Below, in pieces: positions 1-8,235 of a stretch of 64,000 nucleotides of DNA. The stretch is from assembly GCA_963783095.1 (NCBI GenBank), contig CAWAMR010000002.1, forward strand, positions 992,001 to 1,056,000, in the 5' to 3' direction. A program made the translations under genes and the position numbers. Within the stretch, counting starts at the first letter, position 1, and each line of letters starts with the position of its first letter. The notes beneath the pieces were generated by a model that saw only the letters and a list, made by a program, of their open reading frames with translations, was not told the DNA's origin and made no database searches. This stretch comes from CAWAMR01 sp963783095. Lineage in GTDB: Bacteria > Planctomycetota > Planctomycetia > Gemmatales > Gemmataceae.

Positions 1-50
1 TACGAGAATATCCGGTAAGTTCACCGCAACGCCGGCTGGCAAACCTCTTA

Positions 51-119
51 GTTCCAAGTTCCAGGTTCCAGGTTCCAAGTTGACAACCCGAAGGGTTGGC
101 GGTCATTAACCTGGAACTC
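51..119. repeat. GTTCCAAG/CTTGGAAC-type inverted repeat element
   Basis: Tandem copies of GTTCCAAGTTCCAG-like heptamers on the left face a shorter AACCTGGAACT arm on the right, with an inner small hairpin ACCCGAAGGGTT. Two relatives of this element lie at 5456-5545 and 33694-33741. It occupies the space upstream of the thioredoxin gene. No coding potential is seen. Confidence 0.8.
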
Positions 120-148
120 GGACCTTATGAAGGAAAAAGGAGCAGAAC

Positions 149-685
149 ATGTCCGAGCAATTATCCTGGTTTCGATGGCTGCGGACATTTCCCATCCCGG
201 CGCTAATGGTTTTTGCGTTGCTATGGAGTGGTTGCGAGAAGATTCCCCAAGGTGTCAAACAAGGCAAACAAGCGCCGGCAATATCGGGCGTGGACGTGAC
301 CGGAAAGACGATCAAATTGAGCGATTACAAGGGTAAGGTGGTTCTACTCGATTTTTGGGCGACCTGGTGCGGGCCATGCGTAGCATCCATCCCAAAGGAA
401 CTTCAAATGATGCGGATATACGGCAAGCGTCCCTTCACGATTCTCGGTATTTGCAACGACGGCCCTGAAGCATTACAAAAGTTCTTTGCCCGTGAGTCGT
501 TACCCTGGCCCAATATCATGGATCGTTCGGGATCGATAGGGAATGCCTGGGGAATCGAGAACATCCCAACCTGGGTTCTGATCGACGACGAGGGAGTGAT
601 TCAAGGACGCTGGAGCGGCGGCGGCGAAGTTGCCAAGGTTGACGAAGCGGTCGAACACGCGGTGAAGATTGCGGAGACCCGATAG
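149..685 (+). CDS. TlpA-like thioredoxin lipoprotein
   Basis: Predicted periplasmic thiol-disulfide oxidoreductase of the TlpA/ResA type, 178 residues. A hydrophobic N-terminal segment ends in a lipobox-like LLWSGC with Cys29, so it is probably a membrane-anchored lipoprotein. The thioredoxin fold follows, with the active-site motif WCGPC (Cys74 and Cys77), preceded by the usual DFWATW strand, and the cis-Pro region around IPTWVLID. The length is normal for the family. A good ribosome site (AAAGGAG) sits about 7 bases before the ATG. Its partner is unknown: no cytochrome-maturation genes are nearby. It runs convergently toward the hydrolase, and the repeat block between them starts right after its stop codon. 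Confidence 0.85.
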   Translation: MSEQLSWFRWLRTFPIPALMVFALLWSGCEKIPQGVKQGKQAPAISGVDVTGKTIKLSDYKGKVVLLDFWATWCGPCVASIPKELQMMRIYGKRPFTILGICNDGPEALQKFFARESLPWPNIMDRSGSIGNAWGIENIPTWVLIDDEGVIQGRWSGGGEVAKVDEAVEHAVKIAETR

Positions 686-867
686 AAATAGTGGTCAGTG
701 AATAGTGGTTAGTGGTCGTTGAATAGTGGATAGCAATTTCATTGGGCGACCTCACCGGCCGTATTTCGTAGGGCAAGCGTCTCGCTTGCCGTTGGAGTCA
801 GGCAAGCGAGACGCTTGCCCTACGCGATCGGTCAAGCGAAGCTCGGCTCTTCATCCACTGACCACTA
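686..867. repeat. Nested inverted repeats filling a convergent intergenic space
   Basis: The outer layer is AATAGTGGTCAGTG-type heptamer repeats (686-732), answered by CCACTGACCACTATT at 855-869. Inside lies a perfect 23-bp inverted repeat, 768-790 against 801-823, of the GGCAAGCG/CGCTTGCC family also found at 23024, 25317 and 40777. The block fills the gap between two convergent stop codons, which suggests a bidirectional terminator role (inference). Confidence 0.85.
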
Positions 868-1935
868 TTACAAGAGCCAAAGCGAGAACCATTCCAGCGT
901 AGCCTTACGCTGGTCTTCGGTCACTTTGTGGCCGACTTTTTCGGCGACGAGGATTTTCAATTTGTTCTTGGCATTGGCTTTCGCGAAGGCGTCCTCGGCG
1001 GCCTTGAATGCCAGCTTTGCTCCTTCGATCGGGCAGTTTCCGTCCAGTTCGCCGTTGGCGATCAAGAGCGGCCGTCCGGCAAACAGGCGAAGCATGATTC
1101 GGGCAATCGAACTCGTCGAGAATGCCAGGGATGACCTTGCTCCAGAGTTCCCGGCAAACCTTCTGATTGACCTTCGGCTCGCCCAGATCCTTGGCCGCGG
1201 CGTCGTGGGCTCCCTTGATGGTGTTGGCCCGGCCTTGCCATTTATCGTTTTCCAGGCTCCAGCGGAAACTTTGCACGCCGATGAGCGGCGCAGCACCTTG
1301 ACCCGATCATCGACCGAAGCCGCCAGCCAGGTCTCGATGCCGCCCATGCTGATGCCGATCATGCCGAGCTTCTTCGCATCGACGTCCTGGCGCGTTTCCA
1401 GGTAATCGAGCGTGCGCCAGAGGTCCCAGCAGGTGTCGTAATAGAACGGATGTTCCTGGGGTTCGCCCTTGGGTGTTTTCCAGGCCTTGGTGATGGCCGT
1501 GATGTAGGCCGATGAACCTTTGGCTCCACCCGATCGTTCGCCGTGATAGCGGGCATCGATGGCCACGCCGATGATGCCTCGTTTGGCGAGATCGACGAGC
1601 CAGGAGCGTAAGCCATCTTTGTTGCCGCCGGTGCCGTGCAGTGCGATGACTGCGGGATATTTCCCCTTCTTGGCGGGCCTGACGATCAAGGTTGGGACGC
1701 GCTCGAAGGTACCGTCGGTCTTCTTCTCGCTGGCAAAGGAGAGTTTCTCGGTGATAAGCCCATCGGTTTCTTTAGGCTCACCCACGACTTTAACATCGAG
1801 CGACACCTTGGGCCGATCGAGGAGTTTGAGAAAAGCTTTCTTGGCTTCTTCGGGAGCAAACGGTTTACGCGGTTCCTCGGCACGCAGTGAAAGAGGTGCA
1901 AGGAACAAAACGAGCAAAGCAAATCGGATTCTCAT
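868..1935 (-). CDS. Secreted alpha/beta hydrolase (dienelactone hydrolase/acetyl-xylan-esterase type), internally frameshifted
   Basis: Predicted exported esterase-like hydrolase, 355 residues as read. A signal peptide (residues 1-19, ending SLRA) precedes an alpha/beta fold with ALHGTGG (oxyanion region) and the nucleophile elbow GISMGG (Ser196). The acid (NGELDGNCP) and the His (VGHKVT) are near the C-terminus. Residues about 214-280 read as Arg/Ser-rich nonsense. In the neighbouring frame the same bases encode a sensible piece containing SFRWSLENDKWQGR and LDEFD. Two compensating single-base shifts, near 1290-1300 and near 1094-1102, would explain this, so the native protein probably differs over about 65 residues. 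Substrate unknown. Confidence 0.8.
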   Translation of the reverse strand: MRIRFALLVLFLAPLSLRAEEPRKPFAPEEAKKAFLKLLDRPKVSLDVKVVGEPKETDGLITEKLSFASEKKTDGTFERVPTLIVRPAKKGKYPAVIALHGTGGNKDGLRSWLVDLAKRGIIGVAIDARYHGERSGGAKGSSAYITAITKAWKTPKGEPQEHPFYYDTCWDLWRTLDYLETRQDVDAKKLGMIGISMGGIETWLAASVDDRVKVLRRSSACKVSAGAWKTINGKAGPTPSREPTTPRPRIWASRRSIRRFAGNSGARSSLAFSTSSIARIMLRLFAGRPLLIANGELDGNCPIEGAKLAFKAAEDAFAKANAKNKLKILVAEKVGHKVTEDQRKATLEWFSLWLL

Positions 1936-2159
1936 GGTGAGCTCTCAGCGGTTCAAAGCATGACAGCGATGATGACATTGTCACCGATTCAATCCGCTGA
2001 ATCCAACTCGTTTCCCAATAAACCGAAGCGATTCTGGAATTGAACTTCAGAGGAAACAAGCGTTCATGGGGTAAAGTAGAAATGGAACAACCCGGTGTAA
2101 GCCGGGCTGTTCTGCCGCAAGCACGGTCGCTTACGGCTCTTTAACAAGGAGGTGAGGTC

Positions 2160-2363
2160 ATGAAGACCTACCCAAGGATAGGGACAGGTCTGGTGCTTGA
2201 GCTTATAGCTTACACCAGCCTCACGGCGCTCCATCTAATGAATGGAGAAGCCGTCACGTTGTCATACAGCCTTCTCGTCGTTGCGGTCGTATTGAGGATA
2301 AAGCGGCGATTCCGGCGTAACCGGAAAGACCGTCGAAACTCGCACGATTCGTCAACAACGTAA
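2160..2363 (+). CDS. Small membrane protein of unknown function
   Basis: 67 residues: a short N-terminal part, one or two hydrophobic segments (residues about 8-25 and 35-45), then a strongly basic tail (RIKRRFRRNRKDRR). Not recognised. It is supported by an excellent ribosome site, AAGGAGGTGA at 2146-2155, five bases before ATG. The leader contains a hairpin (about 2087-2113, arms CCCGG/CCGGG), and a perfect 9-bp hairpin follows the stop. These signals, rather than homology, make it a likely gene. Confidence 0.55.
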   Translation: MKTYPRIGTGLVLELIAYTSLTALHLMNGEAVTLSYSLLVVAVVLRIKRRFRRNRKDRRNSHDSSTT

Positions 2364-2370
2364 AGGCGGG

Positions 2371-2395
2371 CCTGGGGCGGTCTTATCGCCCCAGG
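2371..2395 (+). terminator. GC-rich hairpin after the small membrane-protein gene
   Basis: CCTGGGGCG pairs perfectly with CGCCCCAGG around a 7-base loop, 8 bases after the stop codon. The T-tract is weak (TTGTAG), so it is a terminator-like hairpin rather than a textbook intrinsic terminator. Confidence 0.55.
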
Positions 2396-2458
2396 TTGTA
2401 GTGAATATAGCGTATTTCACATCTGCAAGTCAACTCAATCAAAAGTCTTGCCTTACGA

Positions 2459-3079
2459 TTATCCGCCCCCCATGCGCCAAAGCACACCGTTCTTGATGCT
2501 CGCCACCTCGAACCATGGGATGCCCTTGTTGGCCTTGTTTCCAGGATTCTGGACGGCATCTCTCACCACCTTCGGATTAAGATAGATCTTCAGGATCAAT
2601 GCCGGCCGGCCTTTCTCGTCGGTGCCCTCGGCGACGTAAAGTTCTTCCTCGCCGCTCTTCCAGCCATACCAGAGGGTGACATTCTGGTTCTCCGCGAACT
2701 GCGCATAGTCCGCCAAGGTAGAGTTACCCTGGCGCTCCTGGCCGATCGTCACATTCCGCCATTCAGAACGCTCGTATTTCGTCGGCCGGCCGAACTTCTT
2801 TTTCAGCGTTTCAATGCTGTCGGTGGTTGTGATCGCCGAGTATTTCTCGTAGCTGATGTCTGCTCCGCCGCCGACCAAAAATACGACGACCACCAGTAAC
2901 GCCACAACAGCGAGTCCGCCACCGACGATCAGGATGATCTTCCCTGCGCTGGATTTCCGCCGCCGGCGTTTTCGAGGCCGGTCGTCCTCGTCGTCGTACT
3001 CATCCCGGTAACGCCGTCGCGGCCGGTCCTCGTCGTCGTCATCATCGTACTCCCGCCGCGACCGATACTCTGCTGCCAT
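2459..3079 (-). CDS. Single-pass membrane protein with acidic/basic N-terminus and BamE-like C-terminal domain
   Basis: 206 residues from the ATG at 3079, chosen because GGAG lies 7 bases upstream; an upstream in-frame start would add an unlikely 61 residues. The N-terminal ~45 residues are runs of Asp/Glu and Arg (DDDDDEDRPRRRYRDEYDD). One transmembrane helix (IILIVGGGLAVVALLVVVV) follows, then an extracytoplasmic domain. The stretch SIETLKKKFGRPTKYE resembles the start of SmpA/OmlA (BamE)-like domains, where a short helix is followed by a Gly-x-Pro turn; this is a weak resemblance. Function unknown. Confidence 0.65.
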   Translation of the reverse strand: MAAEYRSRREYDDDDDEDRPRRRYRDEYDDEDDRPRKRRRRKSSAGKIILIVGGGLAVVALLVVVVFLVGGGADISYEKYSAITTTDSIETLKKKFGRPTKYERSEWRNVTIGQERQGNSTLADYAQFAENQNVTLWYGWKSGEEELYVAEGTDEKGRPALILKIYLNPKVVRDAVQNPGNKANKGIPWFEVASIKNGVLWRMGGG

Positions 3080-3432
3080 CGTGACGCTCCGTGAAAAGCA
3101 GGGACAGTGCAAGTCGTCGCCGGACGGGAATGTAGTCCCAATGTCACCCTCAACTTCGGTCCATCCTTCTTTTTCCAATTTGTTGAACTCGACCTCACCG
3201 ATTGCCACTCCCTGTAGTGAATGGTGAAAGTGTTTGGAGGTTTCCGAATCTGAAGTTTCCAAGGTCTTGGTGACGTATTATCAACAGTCAGTTGAAGCAA
3301 AGCAAGAGGATTCCTGGTTCCCGACCACCTTGATGCGTTGGAATTCGGCAGGAATGCCCGTCAGTTTGAACAACTCGACCGCGAGGCAACTCAGCAGCGG
3401 CGGGAGTGGCCTGCCGAGCATGTGGAATTAAC
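3080..3432. other. Intergenic stretch without a convincing gene
   Basis: Lies between two genes on the minus strand. Only short open frames are present. One plus-strand frame around 3300-3430 reads as a helix-like peptide (FEQLDREATQQRREW) but has no ribosome site and soon overlaps the nucleotidyltransferase gene. It may be a gene remnant. No repeats of the window's families are seen here. Confidence 0.4.
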
Positions 3433-4122
3433 TCAGGTTCGAGCCTTACCGATATCAGCTTTCTGGGCAGCCTCCCATGCCTCCACATTGCCGATCGGCA
3501 GCCAAAATGTCGCGGGAACAACATGAAATGGGGATCGCTCGGCCAGAATGCTGACCGCATCGGTGATCTCGTATTCTCCGCGCGGCGATAGTTTCAATTC
3601 GATATCGAAGACCGACTTCGGAAAGAGATAGGCACCGATATTCGCCAGTTGTCGGCCCGTGAGATCCTTGGGCTTTTCCCGCATCTGCGCGAGCGTGCCA
3701 TCCTCCCGCCGGGTCACGATGCCAAACTTTTCCGGTTCATCGACGGGATGCGCCAATAACCCAGCAGGCTTTTCGGACAGCGCTCTGAGATCGGCGCTGC
3801 CATACAGGTCATCGCCGTTGAGCACCATGACACGATCGCCGTGGATTTGCGATTTACAACTCATCACGGCATCGCCCGTGCCTCTGGGAATGTCTTGCCG
3901 AACCATAGTCCAGTTCTTGATATAAGGCTGCGTTTTCAGGTATGCTTCGATCTGTTCGGCGAGATAGTTGACCACGACCACCAGGCGATCTACGGGCGGC
4001 AACGCACCGATAATCCAGTCGAGAATGGGTCGGCCCTGGACGGGTAATAGTGGTTTCGGAATGGTCAGTGTATGCGGGCGAAGGCGGGTTCCCAGTCCTG
4101 CGGCAAGTATCACGGCATCCAA
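3433..4122 (-). CDS. Sugar-phosphate nucleotidyltransferase (NTP transferase family)
   Basis: Predicted to join a sugar 1-phosphate to a nucleotide, giving an activated sugar for glycan synthesis. The family signature is at the N-terminus: AVILAAGLGTRLRPHT, followed by PKPLLPVQGRPILDW, typical of RmlA/GlmU/HddC-type enzymes. NGDDLYG supplies the metal-binding Asp. About 229 residues, i.e. only the catalytic domain. The start is taken as TTG at 4122, because GGAGGAG lies 6-7 bases upstream and the protein then begins directly with the catalytic motif. The sugar cannot be told from sequence; the polysaccharide-export genes at 9.4-12.4 kb could be users. Confidence 0.8.
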   Translation of the reverse strand: MDAVILAAGLGTRLRPHTLTIPKPLLPVQGRPILDWIIGALPPVDRLVVVVNYLAEQIEAYLKTQPYIKNWTMVRQDIPRGTGDAVMSCKSQIHGDRVMVLNGDDLYGSADLRALSEKPAGLLAHPVDEPEKFGIVTRREDGTLAQMREKPKDLTGRQLANIGAYLFPKSVFDIELKLSPRGEYEITDAVSILAERSPFHVVPATFWLPIGNVEAWEAAQKADIGKART

Positions 4123-4195
4123 GAGTTTCTCCTCCGGCAAGCAAATTCGACCTCGGGCCGATTCGAATGGTATTAACTACGATTTTGCCTAAACG

Positions 4196-5365
4196 TTATC
4201 GACTATGCATCCACCACAGAAATAATGCGGTAAACGCGCTGAATAACAGAATCAGGGCAATCGCATGTTCCATCCAAGGCCGCCACCAGGAGTAAGGTTG
4301 CGTCACCTTCATATCAGGGACAGCGGATGGCAGATGTGTATCCGACCGAGTTGGTGGAGCAGAGGGAGAATCTTTGGCGGCCCCGAAGAAGGTGCCGAAT
4401 ACCATTTCTTCCATCCGTGAGTTGGCGGGTCGTTTCGGAGCATTTGGGTCGATTATTTCGGTTAGACGATCCTCGACTTCTCGAGCAGAGGCCGGTCGAT
4501 CGTGTGCTGCTTTAGCCAACATTTGCACGATGAGTCGATCGAGAGGCTCCGGAATCTCCGGGTTGATCTCGCGCGGCGAACGGGGATTTTCTGCGATCAC
4601 TGCCCGCATCAGGGCGTGCGGGCCATCGCCGTGAAATGCTTTTTCACCTGTGACCATTTGATAGAGCACGCAGCCCAGACTGAACAAATCCGTTGCGAGA
4701 GTCACAGATTCGCCGGCGGCCTGTTCCGGCGACATGTAGCCGGGCGTTCCCATGACATTACCGAGCTGGCTCAACAATGAAGAATCCTCAGGCACATGTA
4801 CTAGACCGAAATCGAGAATTTTTGCCCGACCCGACGTTTCCAGCCATAGATTGGCCGGTGTGATATCGTGGTGAATCAGTCCATGCCGGTGCGCAAAGAA
4901 TAATCCGGATGCCGCCTCTTGGGCAATCCGCATCGCCTCGCGCACCTTGAGACGATGTTCCCTCTTGAGCCTGGTTTGCAACGATTCGCCCTGCAAAAGC
5001 TCCATGACGAAAAAGAGTTCGCCCTCGGCTTCATCGGCGTCATAAATGCGAACGATATGGTCGTGATCGAGAACTGCGGCAGCGCGAATCGCACGCAGAA
5101 ATCGCTCTTTGCGGAGAGAATCATTCGCGGGATCGGGATGCAGCACCTTCAACGCAACCTGCCGGCGAAGGCTGGTGTCCTCGGCGAGATAAACTATGCC
5201 CGTGCCGCCCGCGCCCAACTGCTGCAATATGCGATAGGAACAAACCTGCACACGAGGTTTACTCCCTGTTGGGGTCAAATGGGAATTCGGGATCGGCCGA
5301 TCGCAGGTTTCGCTGAGTTTCAGTTCCCCTCGATGGTTTAATAATATCGGCGTGGTATTAGCCAT
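4196..5365 (-). CDS. Membrane-anchored Ser/Thr protein kinase with atypical catalytic loop
   Basis: Hanks-type kinase domain followed by one transmembrane helix near the C-terminus (LILLFSAFTALFLWW), so there is almost no extracytoplasmic domain. Visible motifs are the glycine loop LGAGGTGIVY, the ATP-binding lysine in VALKVL, DFGLV and GYMSPEQAAG. The catalytic loop reads HHDITPAN where HRDIKPAN is usual: the Arg and the catalytic-loop Lys are both replaced, so activity is uncertain. The start is set at ATG 5365 (AGGA about 6 bases before). The longer frame runs backward into the GTTCCAAG repeat and is not credible. Planctomycetes typically carry many such kinases. Confidence 0.82.
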   Translation of the reverse strand: MANTTPILLNHRGELKLSETCDRPIPNSHLTPTGSKPRVQVCSYRILQQLGAGGTGIVYLAEDTSLRRQVALKVLHPDPANDSLRKERFLRAIRAAAVLDHDHIVRIYDADEAEGELFFVMELLQGESLQTRLKREHRLKVREAMRIAQEAASGLFFAHRHGLIHHDITPANLWLETSGRAKILDFGLVHVPEDSSLLSQLGNVMGTPGYMSPEQAAGESVTLATDLFSLGCVLYQMVTGEKAFHGDGPHALMRAVIAENPRSPREINPEIPEPLDRLIVQMLAKAAHDRPASAREVEDRLTEIIDPNAPKRPANSRMEEMVFGTFFGAAKDSPSAPPTRSDTHLPSAVPDMKVTQPYSWWRPWMEHAIALILLFSAFTALFLWWMHSR

Positions 5366-5455
5366 GTGCATTCCTGATGGAGACACGGAAGCGCTGTCGC
5401 GGAGGGAGTATACCCGAAAGAGTGGGAAAGCATCAAGAATAGCTGGCGGAGAGTA

Positions 5456-5545
5456 GTTCCAAGTTCCAGGTTCCAAGTTCCAAGTTGAAAACCCGAAGGG
5501 TTGATGGTCTTCAACTTGAAACTTGGAACCTGGAACTTGGAACTT
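5456..5545. repeat. GTTCCAAG-type inverted repeat element
   Basis: Tandem GTTCCAAG/CCAGGTT heptamers on the left and their complements (CTTGGAACCTGGAACTTGG) on the right surround a small loop hairpin with ACCCGAAGGGTT, the same core as at 51-119. It lies between a minus-strand kinase and a plus-strand lipoprotein gene, so here it is in a divergent space and not at a gene end. Confidence 0.85.
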
Positions 5546-5828
5546 AACCAAAACCTTCTGCTAAATGGGGCAAACCGCATAGATTTTACCGATTTTGGCG
5601 AGGGGGCTAACTTACGGGAAGCATCCTTAATGGCGGAATTGGGTGAAGAGAGGGAAGCTATCGAGACGATGAGATAATCGCTTGACACACAACAGTCTCA
5701 AAAAGCGGATTCCAGGGGATTTGCGGGTGCAGGAAGTACCCGCACTCCACGGATACCGCAGTCTCTCTTCAATGGGTGGAGCGAGATTGGCTGTTTTTGC
5801 CGAATTTCCGAGGAAGGGAAGGAACCCT

Positions 5829-6047
5829 ATGCGTCGGTTCATTGCGATTTTGAGCGTTGCCGTGGTATTTCAAATCGGGCTTGGCTGCCGGCACGTCGGC
5901 GGCAAATGCGATTGTCAACCGGGGCCAGGCGATGCGCATTCCTACACCACGCCCCCGATGGCCTACCAATCCAGCCCAATCCTGGGCAGCAGCCCGCTGC
6001 CCGCTGCTCCTATGACCGCTCCCGCTGTAACTGTGTTGCCGAAATAG
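5829..6047 (+). CDS. Small proline-rich lipoprotein
   Basis: 72 residues. The N-terminus is a lipoprotein signal peptide ending IGLGC (Cys20), followed by a short Cys-containing stretch (RHVGGKCDC) and a Pro/Ser/Ala-rich tail. ATG 5829 is preceded by GGAAGGGAAGGA, a strong ribosome site. The frame is open further upstream but that part looks non-coding. Function not recognised; probably a small cell-envelope lipoprotein. Confidence 0.6.
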   Translation: MRRFIAILSVAVVFQIGLGCRHVGGKCDCQPGPGDAHSYTTPPMAYQSSPILGSSPLPAAPMTAPAVTVLPK

Positions 6048-6052
6048 TTTTG

Positions 6053-6163
6053 TGACCGGGTGACAAAGTGACACGGTGACCGGGCGACCGCGCACGGCAA
6101 GGATCAATATTCTTAGATACGCTGGTCACCATGTCAACTTGTCACCCGGTCACCCGGTCACAA
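6053..6163. repeat. GTGACCGGG/CCCGGTCAC inverted repeat between convergent genes
   Basis: Left arm GTGACCGGGTGACAAAGTG with further copies; right arm CAACTTGTCACCCGGTCACC with copies. It spans the whole gap between the lipoprotein and the MoxR gene, and the TGA stop codon of the MoxR gene is inside the repeat (the TGA of TGTGACC on the minus strand). Same build as the other repeat families here, different sequence. Confidence 0.85.
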
Positions 6164-7183
6164 CTTCTTCTTCGTCCCATACTTGGGCGGTTCGGGTTCG
6201 CCCACCACTTTTAGCAATTCCGCGATAATATCTTCGCTCGTTTTTCCCTCGGCCTGGGCCTGGAAGTTGGTCCCGATGCGGTGGCGCATGACCGGTGGAG
6301 CGGCCTTGCGAATGTCGTCAATCGCCACACTGAAGCGCCCATCCATCGCGGCAAAGGCTTTCCCTGCGGAAATCAAGTACTGACCGGCTCGAACCCCCGC
6401 GCCGTAATCGACCATTTTCTTGATGAATTCGGGAGCGGTCGGGTCTTTGGGACGCGATGCGCGTACGAGCCTGCTCACGAAATCGATGACGAAATCACCC
6501 ACCGGTACGCTGCGCACCAGTTTCTGCAAGTTGACGATCGCTTTGCCGCTGAGAACTTTCTGAATCTCGTTTACCTCGTCCTTGGCGGTCATGGAGAGAA
6601 TGCGCTTCTCTTCTTCGATGCTGGGATAATCGACCTTCACGTTGAACATGAAGCGATCCTGCTGCGCTTCCGGCAACGGATAGGTTCCTTCCTGCTCGAT
6701 GGGGTTCTGGGTGGCAATGACAAAGAAGGGGTCGGGCAGATTGTACGTTTCCTGACCGATCGAAACCTGCCGTTCCTGCATGGCCTGGAGCAGAGCGGCC
6801 TGGGTCTTCGGCGGAGTTCGATTGATTTCATCGGCCAGGACAATGTTGGCAAAGACCGGCCCCTTGACGAAACGAAAGTCGCGTTTGCCTTGCTCGTTTT
6901 CGTCAAGTACCGTTGTGCCGGTGATGTCGGAGGGCATCAAGTCCGGAGTAAACTGGATGCGTTTGAAGGCGATATCCAGAATTTGCGCGATGCTGGAGAC
7001 CATCAAGGTCTTGGCCAACCCGGGCACGCCCACCAGCAAGACATGACCGCGCGTAAAGATTGCGGCCATGACTTGTTCGATGACATCGGCCTGGCCGACG
7101 ACGACCCGGCGCAGTTGCTCGATCATCTGAGTGCGGGTCTGGGCAAACTGCTGGAGATATTCGCTAATGCGATCGTTGGACAC
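6158..7183 (-). CDS. MoxR-family AAA ATPase
   Basis: 341 residues, normal for the family. Walker A is GVPGLAKT, Walker B is VLADEINRTPPKTQ (typical MoxR wording), sensor 1 is VIATQNPIEQEG, followed by LPEAQQDRFMF. These ATPases act as chaperones that activate or insert metal ions into partner proteins, often von Willebrand factor A-domain proteins, but no such partner is adjacent here. The start is GTG at 7183 with AAGGAA upstream. The C-terminus ends KKKL, with the stop codon supplied by the flanking repeat. Confidence 0.9.
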   Translation of the reverse strand: MSNDRISEYLQQFAQTRTQMIEQLRRVVVGQADVIEQVMAAIFTRGHVLLVGVPGLAKTLMVSSIAQILDIAFKRIQFTPDLMPSDITGTTVLDENEQGKRDFRFVKGPVFANIVLADEINRTPPKTQAALLQAMQERQVSIGQETYNLPDPFFVIATQNPIEQEGTYPLPEAQQDRFMFNVKVDYPSIEEEKRILSMTAKDEVNEIQKVLSGKAIVNLQKLVRSVPVGDFVIDFVSRLVRASRPKDPTAPEFIKKMVDYGAGVRAGQYLISAGKAFAAMDGRFSVAIDDIRKAAPPVMRHRIGTNFQAQAEGKTSEDIIAELLKVVGEPEPPKYGTKKKL

Positions 7184-7547
7184 GGCGGAGGGTTCCTTGC
7201 TGAAGGCGAATCAATCTTCGATGCCGATTCATTGTAAGGGATCGCATGGCCGGATGCCATTGAAGTCCATCGCCTGCCCCGAATCCGCGCTGGCTCCCGA
7301 ATAGTTCATGTGAGTTTTTTGGATCAGCAATGTGGTTAGCTTCGATTCCTGATACGATGGAATTAAGTCGCGATTTCCCTCAAACGAGTGGTGCTATCCT
7401 TTGAGCCAGTCAACTCCAGGCGAGACCGAGCGACGGCAACCGTTTCTCAATAGGCCAGGCCGATTGCGCAACGGAGCCGCACGCATCGTTCCTGCCGGCT
7501 TGCCGGTGTTTTATGAAGACCAATTGAATCGCGATCCGAGGTGGGCC

Positions 7548-8201
7548 ATGAGCGAAGGGAGCCGGCATTTCGAGGAAGACAGTGCCGTCTTCAAGACATT
7601 GCACAACATCACACAACGATTCAAGTCCCTTGGCATACCCTACGCAGTGGTCGGAGGAATGGCCCTGTTCAGGCACGGGGTTCGGCGTTTCACTGAGGAT
7701 GTTGACATTCTCGTTACAAAAGAAGATCTAAAAGTAATTCACGAGAAGTTGGAGGGGCTCGGTTACCTTCCGCCGTTCGAAGGCAGCAAGCAACTTCGAG
7801 ACACGCGGTTTGGCGTAAGAATCGAATTCCTCACGACCGGCGACTACCCGGGTGACGGCAAGAAAAAGCCGGTCTCATTTCCCGATCCAAGGAATGTTAG
7901 TTTTGAAGAGGATGGTATCAGCTACATTCATTTGCCGATGCTCGTCGAACTGAAGCTTGCTTCCGGGATGACGAACCCAGGCAGACTCAAGGATCTTTCG
8001 GACGTGTTGGAACTCATCAAGATCCGGGATCTTCCAAAGGACTTTGCCAATCAGTTGAACCCATTTGTGACCGACAAATTTGAAGAATTGTGGAAAATCG
8101 CCCAGAAGTATGGTCTGGCCGACGAGTCAGAGAATTGGGGAATCGACGATGACGAACAGGCCAAAGACAAGCCGAACGATGCACCTCCGACCGAATCGTG
8201 A
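7548..8201 (+). CDS. Nucleotidyltransferase-fold protein (AbiEii/MNT-like)
   Basis: 217 residues. Residues about 30-75 carry the nucleotidyltransferase pattern VVGGMALFRHGVRRFTEDVD, in which a Gly-Gly turn is followed by a T-x-D-x-D pair (TEDVDILV). Such proteins include toxin-antitoxin and abortive-infection nucleotidyltransferases as well as housekeeping ones. No obvious antitoxin partner is adjacent. The tail is acidic. Start chosen at ATG 7548 because GAGGTGG lies 4 bases upstream; a TTG at 7401 would add 49 residues of no recognisable character. Confidence 0.65.
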   Translation: MSEGSRHFEEDSAVFKTLHNITQRFKSLGIPYAVVGGMALFRHGVRRFTEDVDILVTKEDLKVIHEKLEGLGYLPPFEGSKQLRDTRFGVRIEFLTTGDYPGDGKKKPVSFPDPRNVSFEEDGISYIHLPMLVELKLASGMTNPGRLKDLSDVLELIKIRDLPKDFANQLNPFVTDKFEELWKIAQKYGLADESENWGIDDDEQAKDKPNDAPPTES

Positions 8202-8235
8202 ACGCGCCAATAGATAAACGGCCCGGCCGGCCGAC

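Noticed and set aside
5366..5551. Extended N-terminus of the kinase
   Set aside because: Residues would be a translation of the GTTCCAAG repeat; ATG 5365 has a better ribosome site.
6281..7237. 318-residue plus-strand frame opposite the MoxR ATPase
   Set aside because: Shadow of a clear AAA ATPase; open only because of GC-rich codon use.
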